Shown here: positions 26,169 through 35,436 of the stretch, piece by piece
Position numbering within the stretch: the first letter of the stretch is position 1
Layout: every line of letters begins with the position of its first letter
Assembly: GCF_001667775.1 (NCBI RefSeq)
Contig: NZ_LZJI01000232.1
Span: forward strand, 1-64,000
Length of the DNA: 64,000 nucleotides
DNA from: Mycobacterium sp. E1747
Lineage (GTDB): Bacteria > Actinomycetota > Actinomycetes > Mycobacteriales > Mycobacteriaceae
Direction: 5' to 3'
Made by a program: the position numbers and the translations under genes
The notes under the pieces: generated by a model
What the model was told of the DNA's origin: nothing
Seen by the model: the letters and a program-made list of their open reading frames with translations, nothing else
The model's database searches: none

Positions 26169-26465
26169 TCAGTCGCTGGCCGGCAGCGGCTTGACTTCCT
26201 TGAGCTGTAGGGCGGTTTGGCCGACGCTCAGGCTCCCTGCGCCCGGCTTGGTCACCAGCACTTCGGCGCCGGTCTCATCGACGTAGCGTTTGCCCATCAC
26301 GCTCCCGTCGGCGAAAGCCGGGTCCAGCTCGCCGGAGCGCTCGGCGCCGATCGGCACCATCGGCGCACCGCCACAACGCAAGTCGTCGAGGCTGTCGGCG
26401 CTCCTGACGACGATCACCTGCGTGTCACACACCTGGCTGGCCAGGCGGGTTCCGTTCTTGATCAT
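26169..26465 (-). CDS. 98-aa conserved protein translationally coupled to a FadD
   Basis: A small soluble protein of 98 residues. It has two Cys (SQVCDTQ and DLRCGGAPM) that could bind a metal or form a disulfide, then VMGKRYVDETG and a beta-rich end. Its ATG overlaps the FadD stop as ATGA, so it is translated with the acyl-CoA synthetase and probably works with it. I recall similar small proteins beside actinobacterial acyl-CoA synthetases but know no function for them. A role as carrier, chaperone or regulator of the synthetase is speculation. Confidence 0.7.
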   Translation of the reverse strand: MIKNGTRLASQVCDTQVIVVRSADSLDDLRCGGAPMVPIGAERSGELDPAFADGSVMGKRYVDETGAEVLVTKPGAGSLSVGQTALQLKEVKPLPASD

Positions 26466-27955
26466 GCGCGTAGCCCTTCTAGCATCTCGATGATCTCCCG
26501 GCGAAGAACCTTGCCGGTGGCGGTCGTGGGCAGCTCGTCGCGAAACACCACCCGGTCCGGGGTTCGCGATCCGCGTAAGCTCTTTCGGACGTGCTCGCGC
26601 AAATCCTCGGGATCCGGTTCGGCACCGGGGCGGGGCACCACCACCGCGACGATCGCCTGGCCCCACTGCGGATCCTCCACGCCGACCACGGCGACGTCCC
26701 GGACGTGCGGGTGCTCGACCAGCACCTCTTCCAGCTCGGCGGGCGCGATGTTCTCACCGCCGCGAATGATGGTGTCGTCGCTGCGTCCGCCGATGTAAAG
26801 ATAGCCGTCCTCGTCCACCATGGCGAGGTCTTTGGTTGGGAACCAACCCTTTTCGTCGAGCACCGAGCCGATCCCGGTGTAGCGCCCGGAAACCTGCTCG
26901 CCGCGGACGAACAGCTCGCCGGTTTCACCGGGTCCGAGCACGTTCCCGTCCTCGTCGCGAATCTCGATCTCGACGCCGGGTACCGGCTGGCCGACCGACG
27001 CCAGCCGCCTGGCGACCTGGGGCGCCTCCGCGTCCTGCGCCGCCCGGTGGTCGTCGGGGGTCAGCACCGCGATCGTCGAGCTCGTCTCGGTCAGGCCGTA
27101 GGCGTTGACGAAGCCCACGGCGGGCAGCAGTTCGAGAGCCCGGCGGACCAGCGGCAGCCCCACCTTGGAACCTCCGTACGCCAGGTTGCGCAGCGACGGC
27201 AGCTCATGGCCGTCGGTCTCCAGGGCGGCGACGATGCGGTCCAGCATGGTGGGCACCACGGTCGCGGTGGTCACGTTCTCCGCGTTGATCAGCCGAACCC
27301 ATTCCTGCGCATCGAAATTCGGCAGGTAGACCATCTTGCGGCCGGCATACAGGTTGGACAGGGCGGCGCCCACCCCGGCGATGTGATACGGCGGCACGCA
27401 GATCAACGCGGCGTCGGTCTCGGCGGCCGATTCGAACTCCACCGTGCCGGTCACGTAGCTGGTCAGGTTGTTGTGCGACAGTTCGACGGCCTTGGGTTGC
27501 GAGGTGGTGCCCGAGGTGAACAGCACGATCGCGACCGAGTCCGGGTCGGGAAATTCCGCCGCGGGCTCGCTTTGCCGCGCGGACGCCAGGAAGCCGTCGG
27601 TGGTCAACAGCCGGCCGGCAACCTCGCCGACCAGCTCCCGGTGGTGGCCGTCGACGATCACCAGAGGCTCGGGCAGGCGCTCGATCAGCGCGTGGATGCC
27701 GTCGGCGGACAACCGGTAGTTGATCGGGGTGAAGGGCAGCCCGGCCCGCGCGGCGGCGAAGATGAGCACCGGCAGCATGGCGCCGCCGGTGCCCACGTAC
27801 GCGACGTGCTTGGCGCCCGATCTCGCGATCACGCCGGCGCCGCCGTCCGCCAGATCGCTGAGCTGCTGCGTCGTCAGCCGCAGGCCCCCGGAGACCACCG
27901 CCGTGCGGTCCGGATTGCTCGACGCGGCCATCTCGAGCAGCAGCGAAATGCTCAT
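26462..27955 (-). CDS. Acyl-CoA synthetase (FadD-type, ANL superfamily)
   Basis: A 497-aa adenylate-forming enzyme that activates a carboxylic acid as acyl-AMP and transfers it to CoA. The P-loop-like A3 motif is VLFTSGTTSQPKAVE near residues 145-160. The A5 region reads NAYGLTETSS and the hinge region IGGRSDDTIIRGGENIAPAE. The catalytic Lys lies in TATGKVLRR near the C-terminus. Substrate is unknown. It lies downstream of echA1 with a 60-bp gap and overlaps the 98-aa gene, so echA1, fadD and the small gene may be one unit. Confidence 0.88.
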   Translation of the reverse strand: MSISLLLEMAASSNPDRTAVVSGGLRLTTQQLSDLADGGAGVIARSGAKHVAYVGTGGAMLPVLIFAAARAGLPFTPINYRLSADGIHALIERLPEPLVIVDGHHRELVGEVAGRLLTTDGFLASARQSEPAAEFPDPDSVAIVLFTSGTTSQPKAVELSHNNLTSYVTGTVEFESAAETDAALICVPPYHIAGVGAALSNLYAGRKMVYLPNFDAQEWVRLINAENVTTATVVPTMLDRIVAALETDGHELPSLRNLAYGGSKVGLPLVRRALELLPAVGFVNAYGLTETSSTIAVLTPDDHRAAQDAEAPQVARRLASVGQPVPGVEIEIRDEDGNVLGPGETGELFVRGEQVSGRYTGIGSVLDEKGWFPTKDLAMVDEDGYLYIGGRSDDTIIRGGENIAPAELEEVLVEHPHVRDVAVVGVEDPQWGQAIVAVVVPRPGAEPDPEDLREHVRKSLRGSRTPDRVVFRDELPTTATGKVLRREIIEMLEGLRA

Positions 27956-28015
27956 CCTCGATCTTTCCGGTTCCCCGACGGTTTACAAAACTAAGCCATA
28001 GTGTAACCCGGGCGC

Positions 28016-28792
28016 TTACGTGCCCGTCCAGTGCGGCGGGCGCTTCTCGGCGAACGCGATCGCGCCCTCTTTGGCGTCGTTGGACGCGAAGACCGGCGCC
28101 AGCAGCTTGTTCTGCTCGGTGAACATGTTCTGGGGGCTCCAGCCGCGAGACTCGACGATGATCCGCTTGGTGGCGGCCACCGCCAGCGGGCCGTTGGCGG
28201 CGATCTTCTCGGCCAGGGTGATCGCCTCGTCGAGCGCCTTGCCCGGCTCGGCCAGCACGTTGACCAGCCCCAGGGTGTGGGCACGCTCGGCCGGCAGGTT
28301 GTCCCCGGTCAGCGCGAGCTCCATGGCGATGGCCGAGGGGATGCGCTGCGGCAGCCGCAGCAGGCCGCCGCCACCGGCGACCAGCCCGCGCTTGACCTCC
28401 GGGATGCCGAAGGCCGAATCCTTCGAAGCGACGATCAGATCGGTGGCCAGGGCCAACTCGGTGCCGCCGGCCAGGGCGTAGCCCTCGACGGCCGCGATCA
28501 GCGGCTTGGCGGGTGGACGCTCGGTGAAGCCCATGCCGCGGCCCTTGACGATGGGCAGCTCGCCGCGTGCAAAGGCCTTGAGGTCCATGCCCGCGCAGAA
28601 CGATCCGCCGGCGCCGGTCAGGATGCCCACCGAAAGGCCGGTGTCGCCGTCCAGCCGGTCGACGGCCTCGGCCAGGCCGTTGGCCACCGCGGCGTTGACC
28701 GCGTTCTTGGCCCTGGGCCGGTTGATCGTGATGATCAGGATCCGGTCCCGTTGTTCGACCAGGACTTCGGGTTCGCTGACTTCTTCGCTCAC
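28016..28792 (-). CDS. echA1: Enoyl-CoA hydratase EchA1
   Basis: A 258-aa crotonase hydrating 2-enoyl-CoA during beta-oxidation. The oxyanion-hole segments are GGSFCAGMDLKAF and ALAGGTELALATDL, and FGIPEVKRGLVAGGGGL is the usual active-site helix. It matches my memory of Rv0222. GTG at 28792 has AAGGAG about ten bases upstream. In the M. tuberculosis order it follows the WS/DGAT gene Rv0221 and lipC, as here. The WS/DGAT stop lies 106 bp upstream, so it may have its own promoter. Confidence 0.92.
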   Translation of the reverse strand: MSEEVSEPEVLVEQRDRILIITINRPRAKNAVNAAVANGLAEAVDRLDGDTGLSVGILTGAGGSFCAGMDLKAFARGELPIVKGRGMGFTERPPAKPLIAAVEGYALAGGTELALATDLIVASKDSAFGIPEVKRGLVAGGGGLLRLPQRIPSAIAMELALTGDNLPAERAHTLGLVNVLAEPGKALDEAITLAEKIAANGPLAVAATKRIIVESRGWSPQNMFTEQNKLLAPVFASNDAKEGAIAFAEKRPPHWTGT

Positions 28793-28898
28793 GGCCGCAC
28801 AGCTCCTTCGGGTAGGGGTCGCTGCTTATCCGAGAAGATCGTAACTGTCGGCGGAAATGGCATTGGCGCGAGTCGAGAGTCCCGTTTCCAGCAGGCCT

Positions 28899-30308
28899 TC
28901 AAGCTGGCGCCATCGCGGCCTCGACGACCGTCAGCTCTTCGGAAAGCCCTGCGGCCCTGCGTATTTCGATGAAGTCCACGACCATGGCCTCGGTCACCTC
29001 GTGCGGGTCCTTGAGCGTGGCCCCGTCGGACAGCACCGAGATGTTGAGCTGGTCCACGTAGCTCCACACCGTGATGTTCAGGCCGCTGCCGGCGGTCAAC
29101 GGGCCTACCGAGTAGATCTCGGTGACCAGCGCCCCGCCCACCCGTCCCCGCTCACGAGGACCGGGCACGTTGGAGATGTTCAGGTTGAGGAGCTTGTTGT
29201 GCCCGTCGCGGCCGGACGCCCACCGGAAGAAGGCCTGGGTGGGAGCGGGCGGCATGTAGGCCGCCCAGCGGCTGACCAGCTCCGGCCCCATCAGCTGGTT
29301 GCTTTCCTTGGCGGCGATCGCGTTCTCGTGGCTGCACCGCACCCGCTCCAGCGGATCGTCGGAATCGGTCGGCAGGCCCACCAGCACACCGGTGAAGCGA
29401 TTGCCGGAGATCCGCTCCGGCGAGAAGTCGAAGCTCATCGGCACCGACGCCAGCAGCGGTTCGGCCTTGCCGTCGTAGCGCAACAGCAACGTCCGAAGCG
29501 CCCCGGCCGACATGGCGAGCACCATGTCGTTGATGGTCGCCCCGAGGCGCTTACCGGTCTCCTTGACGTCGGCGAGCGACAGCGTGGCGGTGGCGAACCG
29601 GCGCTCGGGGGTGATCTTGTGGTTGATGAAGGTCGGCGGTGGCTCGAATGGCCGGCTCAGCTCCGGGGACAATTTGCGGGAGCTGCGCCGGACCCGGCCG
29701 AGGCCCTGGGCGGTGTAGCGGATGGTCGCCGGGATCCGCCCGACGTGGCGCAGGTGGTCGGCGAAGGCCGAACTCATCAGCTGGCGCACCGTCGGAGGCG
29801 GGTCGCACACGTACGCGCCGCCCTCCGGCCCGCGCTGCAGATCCATGCCGCGGGCCAGCAGGTTGGCCGAGGCGACGCCGTCGGCGAGCGCGTGGTGAAT
29901 CTTGCCGACCACCGCGATCCGGTTGTTGGCCAGACCCTCGATGAAGTACATCTCCCACAGCGGGCGGCTGCGGTCCAGCGGCGTGCTGGCGATGCGGCCG
30001 ATGGCCTCGTCCAGCTCGCGCCGGCCGCCCGGCTCGGGCAGCCGCATCGGCCGGATGTGATAGGAGAGGTCGACCTCGCAGTTTTCCCGCCACATCGGAT
30101 GGTGCAGCTGGAACGGGATCTCCACCAGTTGATAGCAGAACGGCTCGAGCTTCTTCAGGCGCCCACGGATGACTTCGCGGAACGCGTCGATGTCGAAGTC
30201 ATGCCGATCGGTATCGAGTTCGACCACAGCGGCTTTGATCGTGTGCATGTGCACGTTCGGCGTCTCGCTGTACAGCAGCACCGCGTCCCACCCGCTGAGC
30301 CGTTTCAC
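28899..30308 (-). CDS. Wax ester synthase/diacylglycerol acyltransferase, Rv0221-like
   Basis: A 469-aa WS/DGAT enzyme that esterifies an acyl-CoA to diacylglycerol or a fatty alcohol for storage lipid. The catalytic motif HHALADG lies at residues 138-144, with the expected PLW block ahead of it (RPLWEMYFIEG) and the downstream NISNVPGPRE segment. Length equals that I recall for Rv0221. The GTG start at 30308 has an AGGGG-rich ribosome region. It lies 44 bp after lipC on the same strand, suggesting that ester hydrolysis and synthesis genes are transcribed together. Confidence 0.92.
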   Translation of the reverse strand: MKRLSGWDAVLLYSETPNVHMHTIKAAVVELDTDRHDFDIDAFREVIRGRLKKLEPFCYQLVEIPFQLHHPMWRENCEVDLSYHIRPMRLPEPGGRRELDEAIGRIASTPLDRSRPLWEMYFIEGLANNRIAVVGKIHHALADGVASANLLARGMDLQRGPEGGAYVCDPPPTVRQLMSSAFADHLRHVGRIPATIRYTAQGLGRVRRSSRKLSPELSRPFEPPPTFINHKITPERRFATATLSLADVKETGKRLGATINDMVLAMSAGALRTLLLRYDGKAEPLLASVPMSFDFSPERISGNRFTGVLVGLPTDSDDPLERVRCSHENAIAAKESNQLMGPELVSRWAAYMPPAPTQAFFRWASGRDGHNKLLNLNISNVPGPRERGRVGGALVTEIYSVGPLTAGSGLNITVWSYVDQLNISVLSDGATLKDPHEVTEAMVVDFIEIRRAAGLSEELTVVEAAMAPA

Positions 30309-30352
30309 CCCTGCCCCTTACCCATAAAGGGACCATACTCAGCGTCGGCGGT

Positions 30353-31534
30353 TCAGATAACCTCTTTGGCCGCGTTGGTTTTGGTGCGGTAAACCTGGTT
30401 GAGGAACAGCGAAGTCGCGTGCGCCGCGGCGCCCGCCCGTTCCCCATCGATGAGGTCGTAGCCGTGGCCCGCGCCGGGCAGCTCCAGGTAGCCCACCATC
30501 GAATGCGACACCGCCCGCATCCGGTCCACGAAGCTGCGCGCCTGTTCGACGGGAATGACGCTGTCCTTGCTGCCGTGAATCACCAAGAATGGCGGCGCAT
30601 TTCGATGCACGCGCGCCATCGGCGACGCGTCGCGGAACACCTGGGGGTGGCGGTCCATTCTGCGCTTCACCACTACCCGCTCCAGGAAGTCGACGAACCG
30701 GTCGCGCTCGGGGGTTGATCTGTCCTCCCAGTCGTAGCGACCGTAGATGCCGACGACGGCGTCCACCGAGGTGTTGGCCCCTTCGGGCAGCTTCGCATGG
30801 TACTGCGGGTCGTCGGGGGTGAGCCCCGCCAGTGCGGACAGGTGGCCGCCGGCCGAACAACCCGCCACCGCGACGAAATCCCGGTCGCCACCGAACTTGT
30901 CGACGTTGGCACGCGCCCACGCAATGGCCGTCTTGACGTCGACGATGTGCCGCGGCCAGCGGTGGTGCGGGGCGACGCGGTAGTCGATCGCCAGGCACAC
31001 CCAACCCTGCTCGGCCAACCGGGACATCAGTGCCGAGCCCTGACCCATCGCCTTGCCGTGCACCCAGGCACCGCCTGGGACGAAGATCAGCACCGGCGCG
31101 GGCTGCGCGGGCAGGTCCTTGCGGCGCCAGACGTCGAGCACCTGCGCGGGGTGGTCGCCGTAGTGGACCGCACGACGGTGGAGGTAGCGGCGCTGACGCA
31201 TCGCGTCCCAAATCGGCGGCGTCCGCACCGCCGCAGGCCATTCCAGCTCCAGGTCGGCGGCCGACACGATGCCCCGCAGGGCCGCGACGGATACGTCCTG
31301 AATGCTGACGTTGTCGCGGCGGAGCGATTCGGCGGCTTCCTTCGCCTGCCGCGGCTTGGTCAGCCCGGACAGGAAGTCGGGGGCGTGCCGGGCGCCCCAG
31401 ATGCCCATCGCGGTGAGGCCGCCCAGGGGCTCGAGGTGCTTGCCGACGACCGGCAGCGAAGCACCCGCGACGCTCAGGGCCAGCGCGTAGTCACCGGGAC
31501 GCGCCCGCAGCAACCATTTCGCGCACGATGTCAT
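30353..31534 (-). CDS. lipC: Esterase/lipase LipC
   Basis: A 393-aa alpha/beta hydrolase of the hormone-sensitive-lipase-like group. The oxyanion segment is FVPGGAWVHG, the nucleophile elbow is GCSAGG, and the catalytic Asp and His fit SKDSVIP and GAGHGYD. LipC in M. tuberculosis is a cell-surface esterase active on short-chain esters. ATG at 31534 has a perfect AAGGAGG six bases upstream, so the extra 53 N-terminal codons of the open frame are not used. It heads the lipC-WS/DGAT-echA1 group. Confidence 0.92.
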   Translation of the reverse strand: MTSCAKWLLRARPGDYALALSVAGASLPVVGKHLEPLGGLTAMGIWGARHAPDFLSGLTKPRQAKEAAESLRRDNVSIQDVSVAALRGIVSAADLELEWPAAVRTPPIWDAMRQRRYLHRRAVHYGDHPAQVLDVWRRKDLPAQPAPVLIFVPGGAWVHGKAMGQGSALMSRLAEQGWVCLAIDYRVAPHHRWPRHIVDVKTAIAWARANVDKFGGDRDFVAVAGCSAGGHLSALAGLTPDDPQYHAKLPEGANTSVDAVVGIYGRYDWEDRSTPERDRFVDFLERVVVKRRMDRHPQVFRDASPMARVHRNAPPFLVIHGSKDSVIPVEQARSFVDRMRAVSHSMVGYLELPGAGHGYDLIDGERAGAAAHATSLFLNQVYRTKTNAAKEVI

Positions 31535-31735
31535 GCTCGGCCTCCTTGCCGTCGTGTCAGGGCAGCGTACCCCCGGCGCCAGGTCCGAAACTGACGTTTG
31601 CGTAGACCCATCATCCGACGCCGGGAAGGCCCCCGCGCCGTGGTTGCCCGTGTGCGGGTTCCGCGTGGCGCGGGCGGCGGCGGCGATTGCCACTGAAAAG
31701 CCACTGAAAAGGCGATGAGGCCGGCCGCGACACGC

Positions 31736-32392
31736 TCACATGGCGGCCAGGCACGCGATTACGCGACCGCCGATCAGCCGGAAACCGGTCAACGTCAGGC
31801 CAACCTGCGCGGCCAGCGCCGCGGCGCTGTCCACGCCCACCGACGCCCACCGAAACCAGGGGCCGACCTCGCACGCGGACTCCAGCCGAACCCAGCGCGC
31901 CCGGATCCCGATGTTCTCGGCGTCGAATTCGGCGACGCACCGCCCACCCCGCGCCAGCAGCTCGGCCGCCCGTCCCAGGATGCGGCACGGGTCCCCGCCA
32001 AGGCCGACGTTGCCGTCGACCAGCAACACCGTCTGCCAAAGCCCCATGCCGGGCAGCGGGTCGAACACGTCCCCCAACAGGGCCGGTGCGCCGCCGCGGC
32101 CCGCCAGCCGGATCGCCGTCACGGAGCGGTCGATGCCCAGGGCCGGTATCCCCCGCTGAATCAGTCGCGCCACTAATCGGCCAGGGCCGCAACCCAATTC
32201 GATTGTCGGCCCGGTGCACATCTGGGTGACGGCTTCGTCGAAGGCGTCCTCAGATCCATCACCGGGACATACATCGTCGGGACATCGCACCCCCAACCAG
32301 CGGTGCGCCGGAAGTGGCCGCAGTTCCCCGTCGTCGTGACGAATCCAACATCGCTCGCCGCCGAGTGCCTGATCGTAGAGATGACCCAGCAT
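31736..32392 (-). CDS. Class I SAM-dependent methyltransferase
   Basis: A 218-aa methyltransferase. Motif I is TIELGCGPGRLVARL near residues 63-77, followed by ALGIDRS, which places the acidic SAM-ribose residue. The C-terminal part is short, and the target is unknown. It lies downstream of nirD on the same strand with a 192-bp gap, so co-transcription with the nitrate operon is uncertain. It occupies the position where M. tuberculosis has Rv0219/Rv0218, but I do not see similarity to those membrane proteins. Confidence 0.78.
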   Translation of the reverse strand: MLGHLYDQALGGERCWIRHDDGELRPLPAHRWLGVRCPDDVCPGDGSEDAFDEAVTQMCTGPTIELGCGPGRLVARLIQRGIPALGIDRSVTAIRLAGRGGAPALLGDVFDPLPGMGLWQTVLLVDGNVGLGGDPCRILGRAAELLARGGRCVAEFDAENIGIRARWVRLESACEVGPWFRWASVGVDSAAALAAQVGLTLTGFRLIGGRVIACLAAM

Positions 32393-32584
32393 TCACGTCC
32401 CTCGCGTCCTGCCCGACCGGGCGACCCATGCTCGGTCCCGGTAAGGGACGTTGCGACGACGCACCAGCAACAGCCTGCACGCTGACGCGTGCCGCGCTCG
32501 CCAGCATTCCACCGATACCCCGATCTTCGTTCGGCTAATCCACCGCCTTTGGTGTACGCGTCAGGGAGCGGAACGGTTCAGCAA

Positions 32585-32908
32585 TCAAGCGTGAACTTTG
32601 CCGGAGACGGACAAGTGCACCATCCCGTCGTCGGCGTGGACGGGATAGGCGGTGACCGGTTCCCCGCCGTTGGCGACCTCGCACCCCGACGACAGGTCGT
32701 AGGTGAAGCCGTGCAGCGGGCAGATGACGACATGGGCGTCGGCGAGCCCGTCGGCCAGCGGGCCGCCGCGGTGCGGGCACACGGCGTCCAGCGCGCGCAG
32801 CGAGCCGTCCCGCAACCGGAAAACCGCGATCTGCCGGCCGTCGACGACGAAGGTCCGGCCCTCGCCCACCGGTATCTGGTCCACCGACCCCAGGTTGACC
32901 TCACTCAT
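32585..32908 (-). CDS. nirD: Nitrite reductase small subunit NirD (Rieske-type)
   Basis: A 107-aa Rieske-fold protein. The [2Fe-2S] ligands are C44 and H46 in AVCPHRGGPL and C63 and H66 in VICPLHGF, all present, unlike the cluster-free NirD of enterobacteria. It is the small subunit of NAD(P)H-dependent assimilatory nitrite reductase. Its ATG overlaps the nirB stop (ATGA at 32905-32908), so the two subunits are coupled. It is the last gene of the narB to nirD unit. Confidence 0.93.
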   Translation of the reverse strand: MSEVNLGSVDQIPVGEGRTFVVDGRQIAVFRLRDGSLRALDAVCPHRGGPLADGLADAHVVICPLHGFTYDLSSGCEVANGGEPVTAYPVHADDGMVHLSVSGKVHA

Positions 32909-35418
32909 CGCACCGGCACCTGTGGCAGCGGGACCAACGGCAGCGACGAACGGAATTGGCCGGGAATCACCCGGTCTCGGCTCTCGCCCCACGGATCGCG
33001 GTAGGAATCGACCGACTTCTGCATGTTCGCATCCAGGTCGGCCGCGATGCCGTCGCTGTCGGAGACGACGATCTCGCGAATCCGGTCGATGCCGACCCGG
33101 GGCACGAAGTCGTAGGTGCGCTCCAGCCAGTTGGCGTTCTCGCGGTAGTACTGCAGGAAGCGGCCCGTCAGAGTGATGACCTCGTCCGGGGTGTCGACGG
33201 TGGTCAGCAGGTCCCCTTTGCGGACGTGCGCGCCGGCCGCACCGCCGACGTAAATCTGCCACTGCCCGCCTTCGATCGCGACCACGCCGACGTCCTTGCA
33301 CAGCGCTTCGGCGCAGTTGCGCGGGCAGCCGGTCACCGCCAACTTCATCTTGCCGGGACTGGGGATGCCTTGGAAGCGCTCCTCGATCGCGATCCCCAAC
33401 GCCGTCGAATCACCCAGCCCGTAACGGCAGAAGTCGCTTCCCACACAGGTTTTCACGGTACGGAAGCTCTTGCCGTAGGCGTAGCCGGACGGCATCCCGA
33501 GGTCGGCCCAGACCGCAGGCAGGTCCTCCTTGCGCACACCCAGCAGATCGATACGCTGGCCGCCGGTGAGTTTGATCATCGGGATCCGATACTTGTCGGC
33601 GACGTCGGCGATCTTGCGCAGCTGCTCGGAGCTGGTTACCCCGCCCTTGAGCTGGGGCACCACCGAAAAAGTTCCGTCGCGTTGAATGTTGCCGTGCACC
33701 CGGTCATTGATGAACCGGCCATCGCGTTCGTCGACGAATTCGTCGCCCCACATCATGTGCAGCAGCGAAGAAAGCGCCATCTTGGACCCGGCGTCCTCGC
33801 GGCCTTCCGGCGCCAGCGCGGCGAACACGGAGGACACCGAGTGCAGCTCGAGCTCACGGATCCGGCGCATCAGCTCGGGCTTCTCGTAAGGGATTGCAGG
33901 CACGTACCAGTTCGCCGCGTCGTCTTGCGAAACGGCTCCATCCGCGGCCCACTCGACGATCTGGCCGACCAGGCCCTTGCAGGAGCCGCATCCCTTGCCG
34001 GCCCGAGTAGCCGACATCACGCCCTCGACTGACGTTTGCCCATCCTTGACGCACCGCACGATCGCGGCCTTGTTCACGCCATTGCAGTTGCACACCTGCG
34101 CGTCGTCGGACAATTCGGCGGCCCCGGTAGCGGCGTCGGGCGCGCCGCCGATGTCGAACATCAGCGATACCCGCTCGGGCGGCAGCGGTAGGCCGCGGTC
34201 GAAGGCCTGCATCAGAAACGCCACCTTGCTGACGTCGCCAACCAGCGTGGCACCCACCAGCTTGTCGTCACGGACCACCACGGTCTTGTAGACCCCACGC
34301 CTTGGCTCGGAATACTGCACGAACTCGTCGTCGTCGCGTTCGGGGCTCTTGATGCCCATCGCCGCCACGTCCACCCCGGCGACCTTGAGCTTGGTGGCGG
34401 TGCGCGAACCATGGTATGCCGCACGGGGATTAGCGCCGGTGAGGTGGTCGGCAAGCACAGTGGCCTGCTCCCACAGCGGCGCGACCAGGCCGTAGACCTG
34501 ACCGCGGTGCTGCGCGCATTCGCCAACCACGTAGATGTCGTCGTCGTCGACCGATCGCATATGGTCGTCGACGACGATGGCGCGTTCCACCGTCAAACCA
34601 GCGCGCACGGCCAGCCCGACGTTGGGCCGGATGCCGGCCGCCATCACCACCATGTCGCAGGGCAGCCGGCTGCCGTCGTCGAACTCGATCGCCGACGGGA
34701 GCCCGCCCTCGGTGAGCATCCGGGTGGTGCTCTTGCCGGTGTGCACCTCGATGCCCAACGCCTCGACGAGGCGCCGCAGGATGCCACTGCCCTGGTCGTC
34801 GAGTTGCGCGTTCATCAGCGTCGCGCCGCCTTGCACGACACCAACCTGCAGTCCCCGGTTCTGCAGGCCGCGCGCGGCCTCCAGGCCCAGCAGCCCGCCC
34901 CCGATGACGGCGGCGCGGCTTCGCCCTTCGGCGAATTCGATCATGGCTTGGCAGTCGTCGAGGGTCCGGAACCCGAACACGCCGGGGGCAAGCGTCTTGT
35001 TGTCCAGCCAGATGCCGTCCACCGGCGGGAAGAACGACCGGCTGCCCGTGGCCAGGACCAGCTTGTCGTAGCGCACGGTGGTGCCGTCGTCGGCATGCAC
35101 CAGATGCGCGAAGGGATCGACGCGCACCACCCGCACGGCCGCGCGCAGGTCAATGTCGTTGTCGGCGTACCAGTCCAGCGGATTGAGGTAGATCTCGCCC
35201 GCGTCGTCGGAACCCGCCAACACGTTGGAGAGCAGAATCCGGTTGTAGTTGCCATACGGTTCGTCGCCGAACACGGTGATGGAGAAACGCTCGTTGCCGC
35301 CCCGGGCGAGGATTTCCTCGAGGGCACGCGCGCCCGCCATGCCGTTACCGACCACCACCAGGGAGGCCAGTGCCTGCGGACGGTGACCGTTGGTTTCGGG
35401 TTCTGAGAGTGTGGTCAT
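32905..35418 (-). CDS. nirB: Nitrite reductase large subunit NirB
   Basis: An 837-aa cytoplasmic enzyme reducing nitrite to ammonium with NAD(P)H. The N-terminal FAD/NAD(P)H domain has VVGNGMAGARALE and GGGLLGLEAARGL. A BFD-like [2Fe-2S] domain follows with VCNCNGV and KGCGSCKG. The C-terminal sulfite/nitrite reductase part holds the [4Fe-4S]-sirohaem Cys C658, C664, C698 and C702 in TCVGSDFC and TGCPRNC. All domains look complete. It starts 18 bp after the 117-aa gene and overlaps nirD. Confidence 0.96.
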   Translation of the reverse strand: MTTLSEPETNGHRPQALASLVVVGNGMAGARALEEILARGGNERFSITVFGDEPYGNYNRILLSNVLAGSDDAGEIYLNPLDWYADNDIDLRAAVRVVRVDPFAHLVHADDGTTVRYDKLVLATGSRSFFPPVDGIWLDNKTLAPGVFGFRTLDDCQAMIEFAEGRSRAAVIGGGLLGLEAARGLQNRGLQVGVVQGGATLMNAQLDDQGSGILRRLVEALGIEVHTGKSTTRMLTEGGLPSAIEFDDGSRLPCDMVVMAAGIRPNVGLAVRAGLTVERAIVVDDHMRSVDDDDIYVVGECAQHRGQVYGLVAPLWEQATVLADHLTGANPRAAYHGSRTATKLKVAGVDVAAMGIKSPERDDDEFVQYSEPRRGVYKTVVVRDDKLVGATLVGDVSKVAFLMQAFDRGLPLPPERVSLMFDIGGAPDAATGAAELSDDAQVCNCNGVNKAAIVRCVKDGQTSVEGVMSATRAGKGCGSCKGLVGQIVEWAADGAVSQDDAANWYVPAIPYEKPELMRRIRELELHSVSSVFAALAPEGREDAGSKMALSSLLHMMWGDEFVDERDGRFINDRVHGNIQRDGTFSVVPQLKGGVTSSEQLRKIADVADKYRIPMIKLTGGQRIDLLGVRKEDLPAVWADLGMPSGYAYGKSFRTVKTCVGSDFCRYGLGDSTALGIAIEERFQGIPSPGKMKLAVTGCPRNCAEALCKDVGVVAIEGGQWQIYVGGAAGAHVRKGDLLTTVDTPDEVITLTGRFLQYYRENANWLERTYDFVPRVGIDRIREIVVSDSDGIAADLDANMQKSVDSYRDPWGESRDRVIPGQFRSSLPLVPLPQVPVR

Positions 35419-35436
35419 GAATGATCCTCGGCGCGG

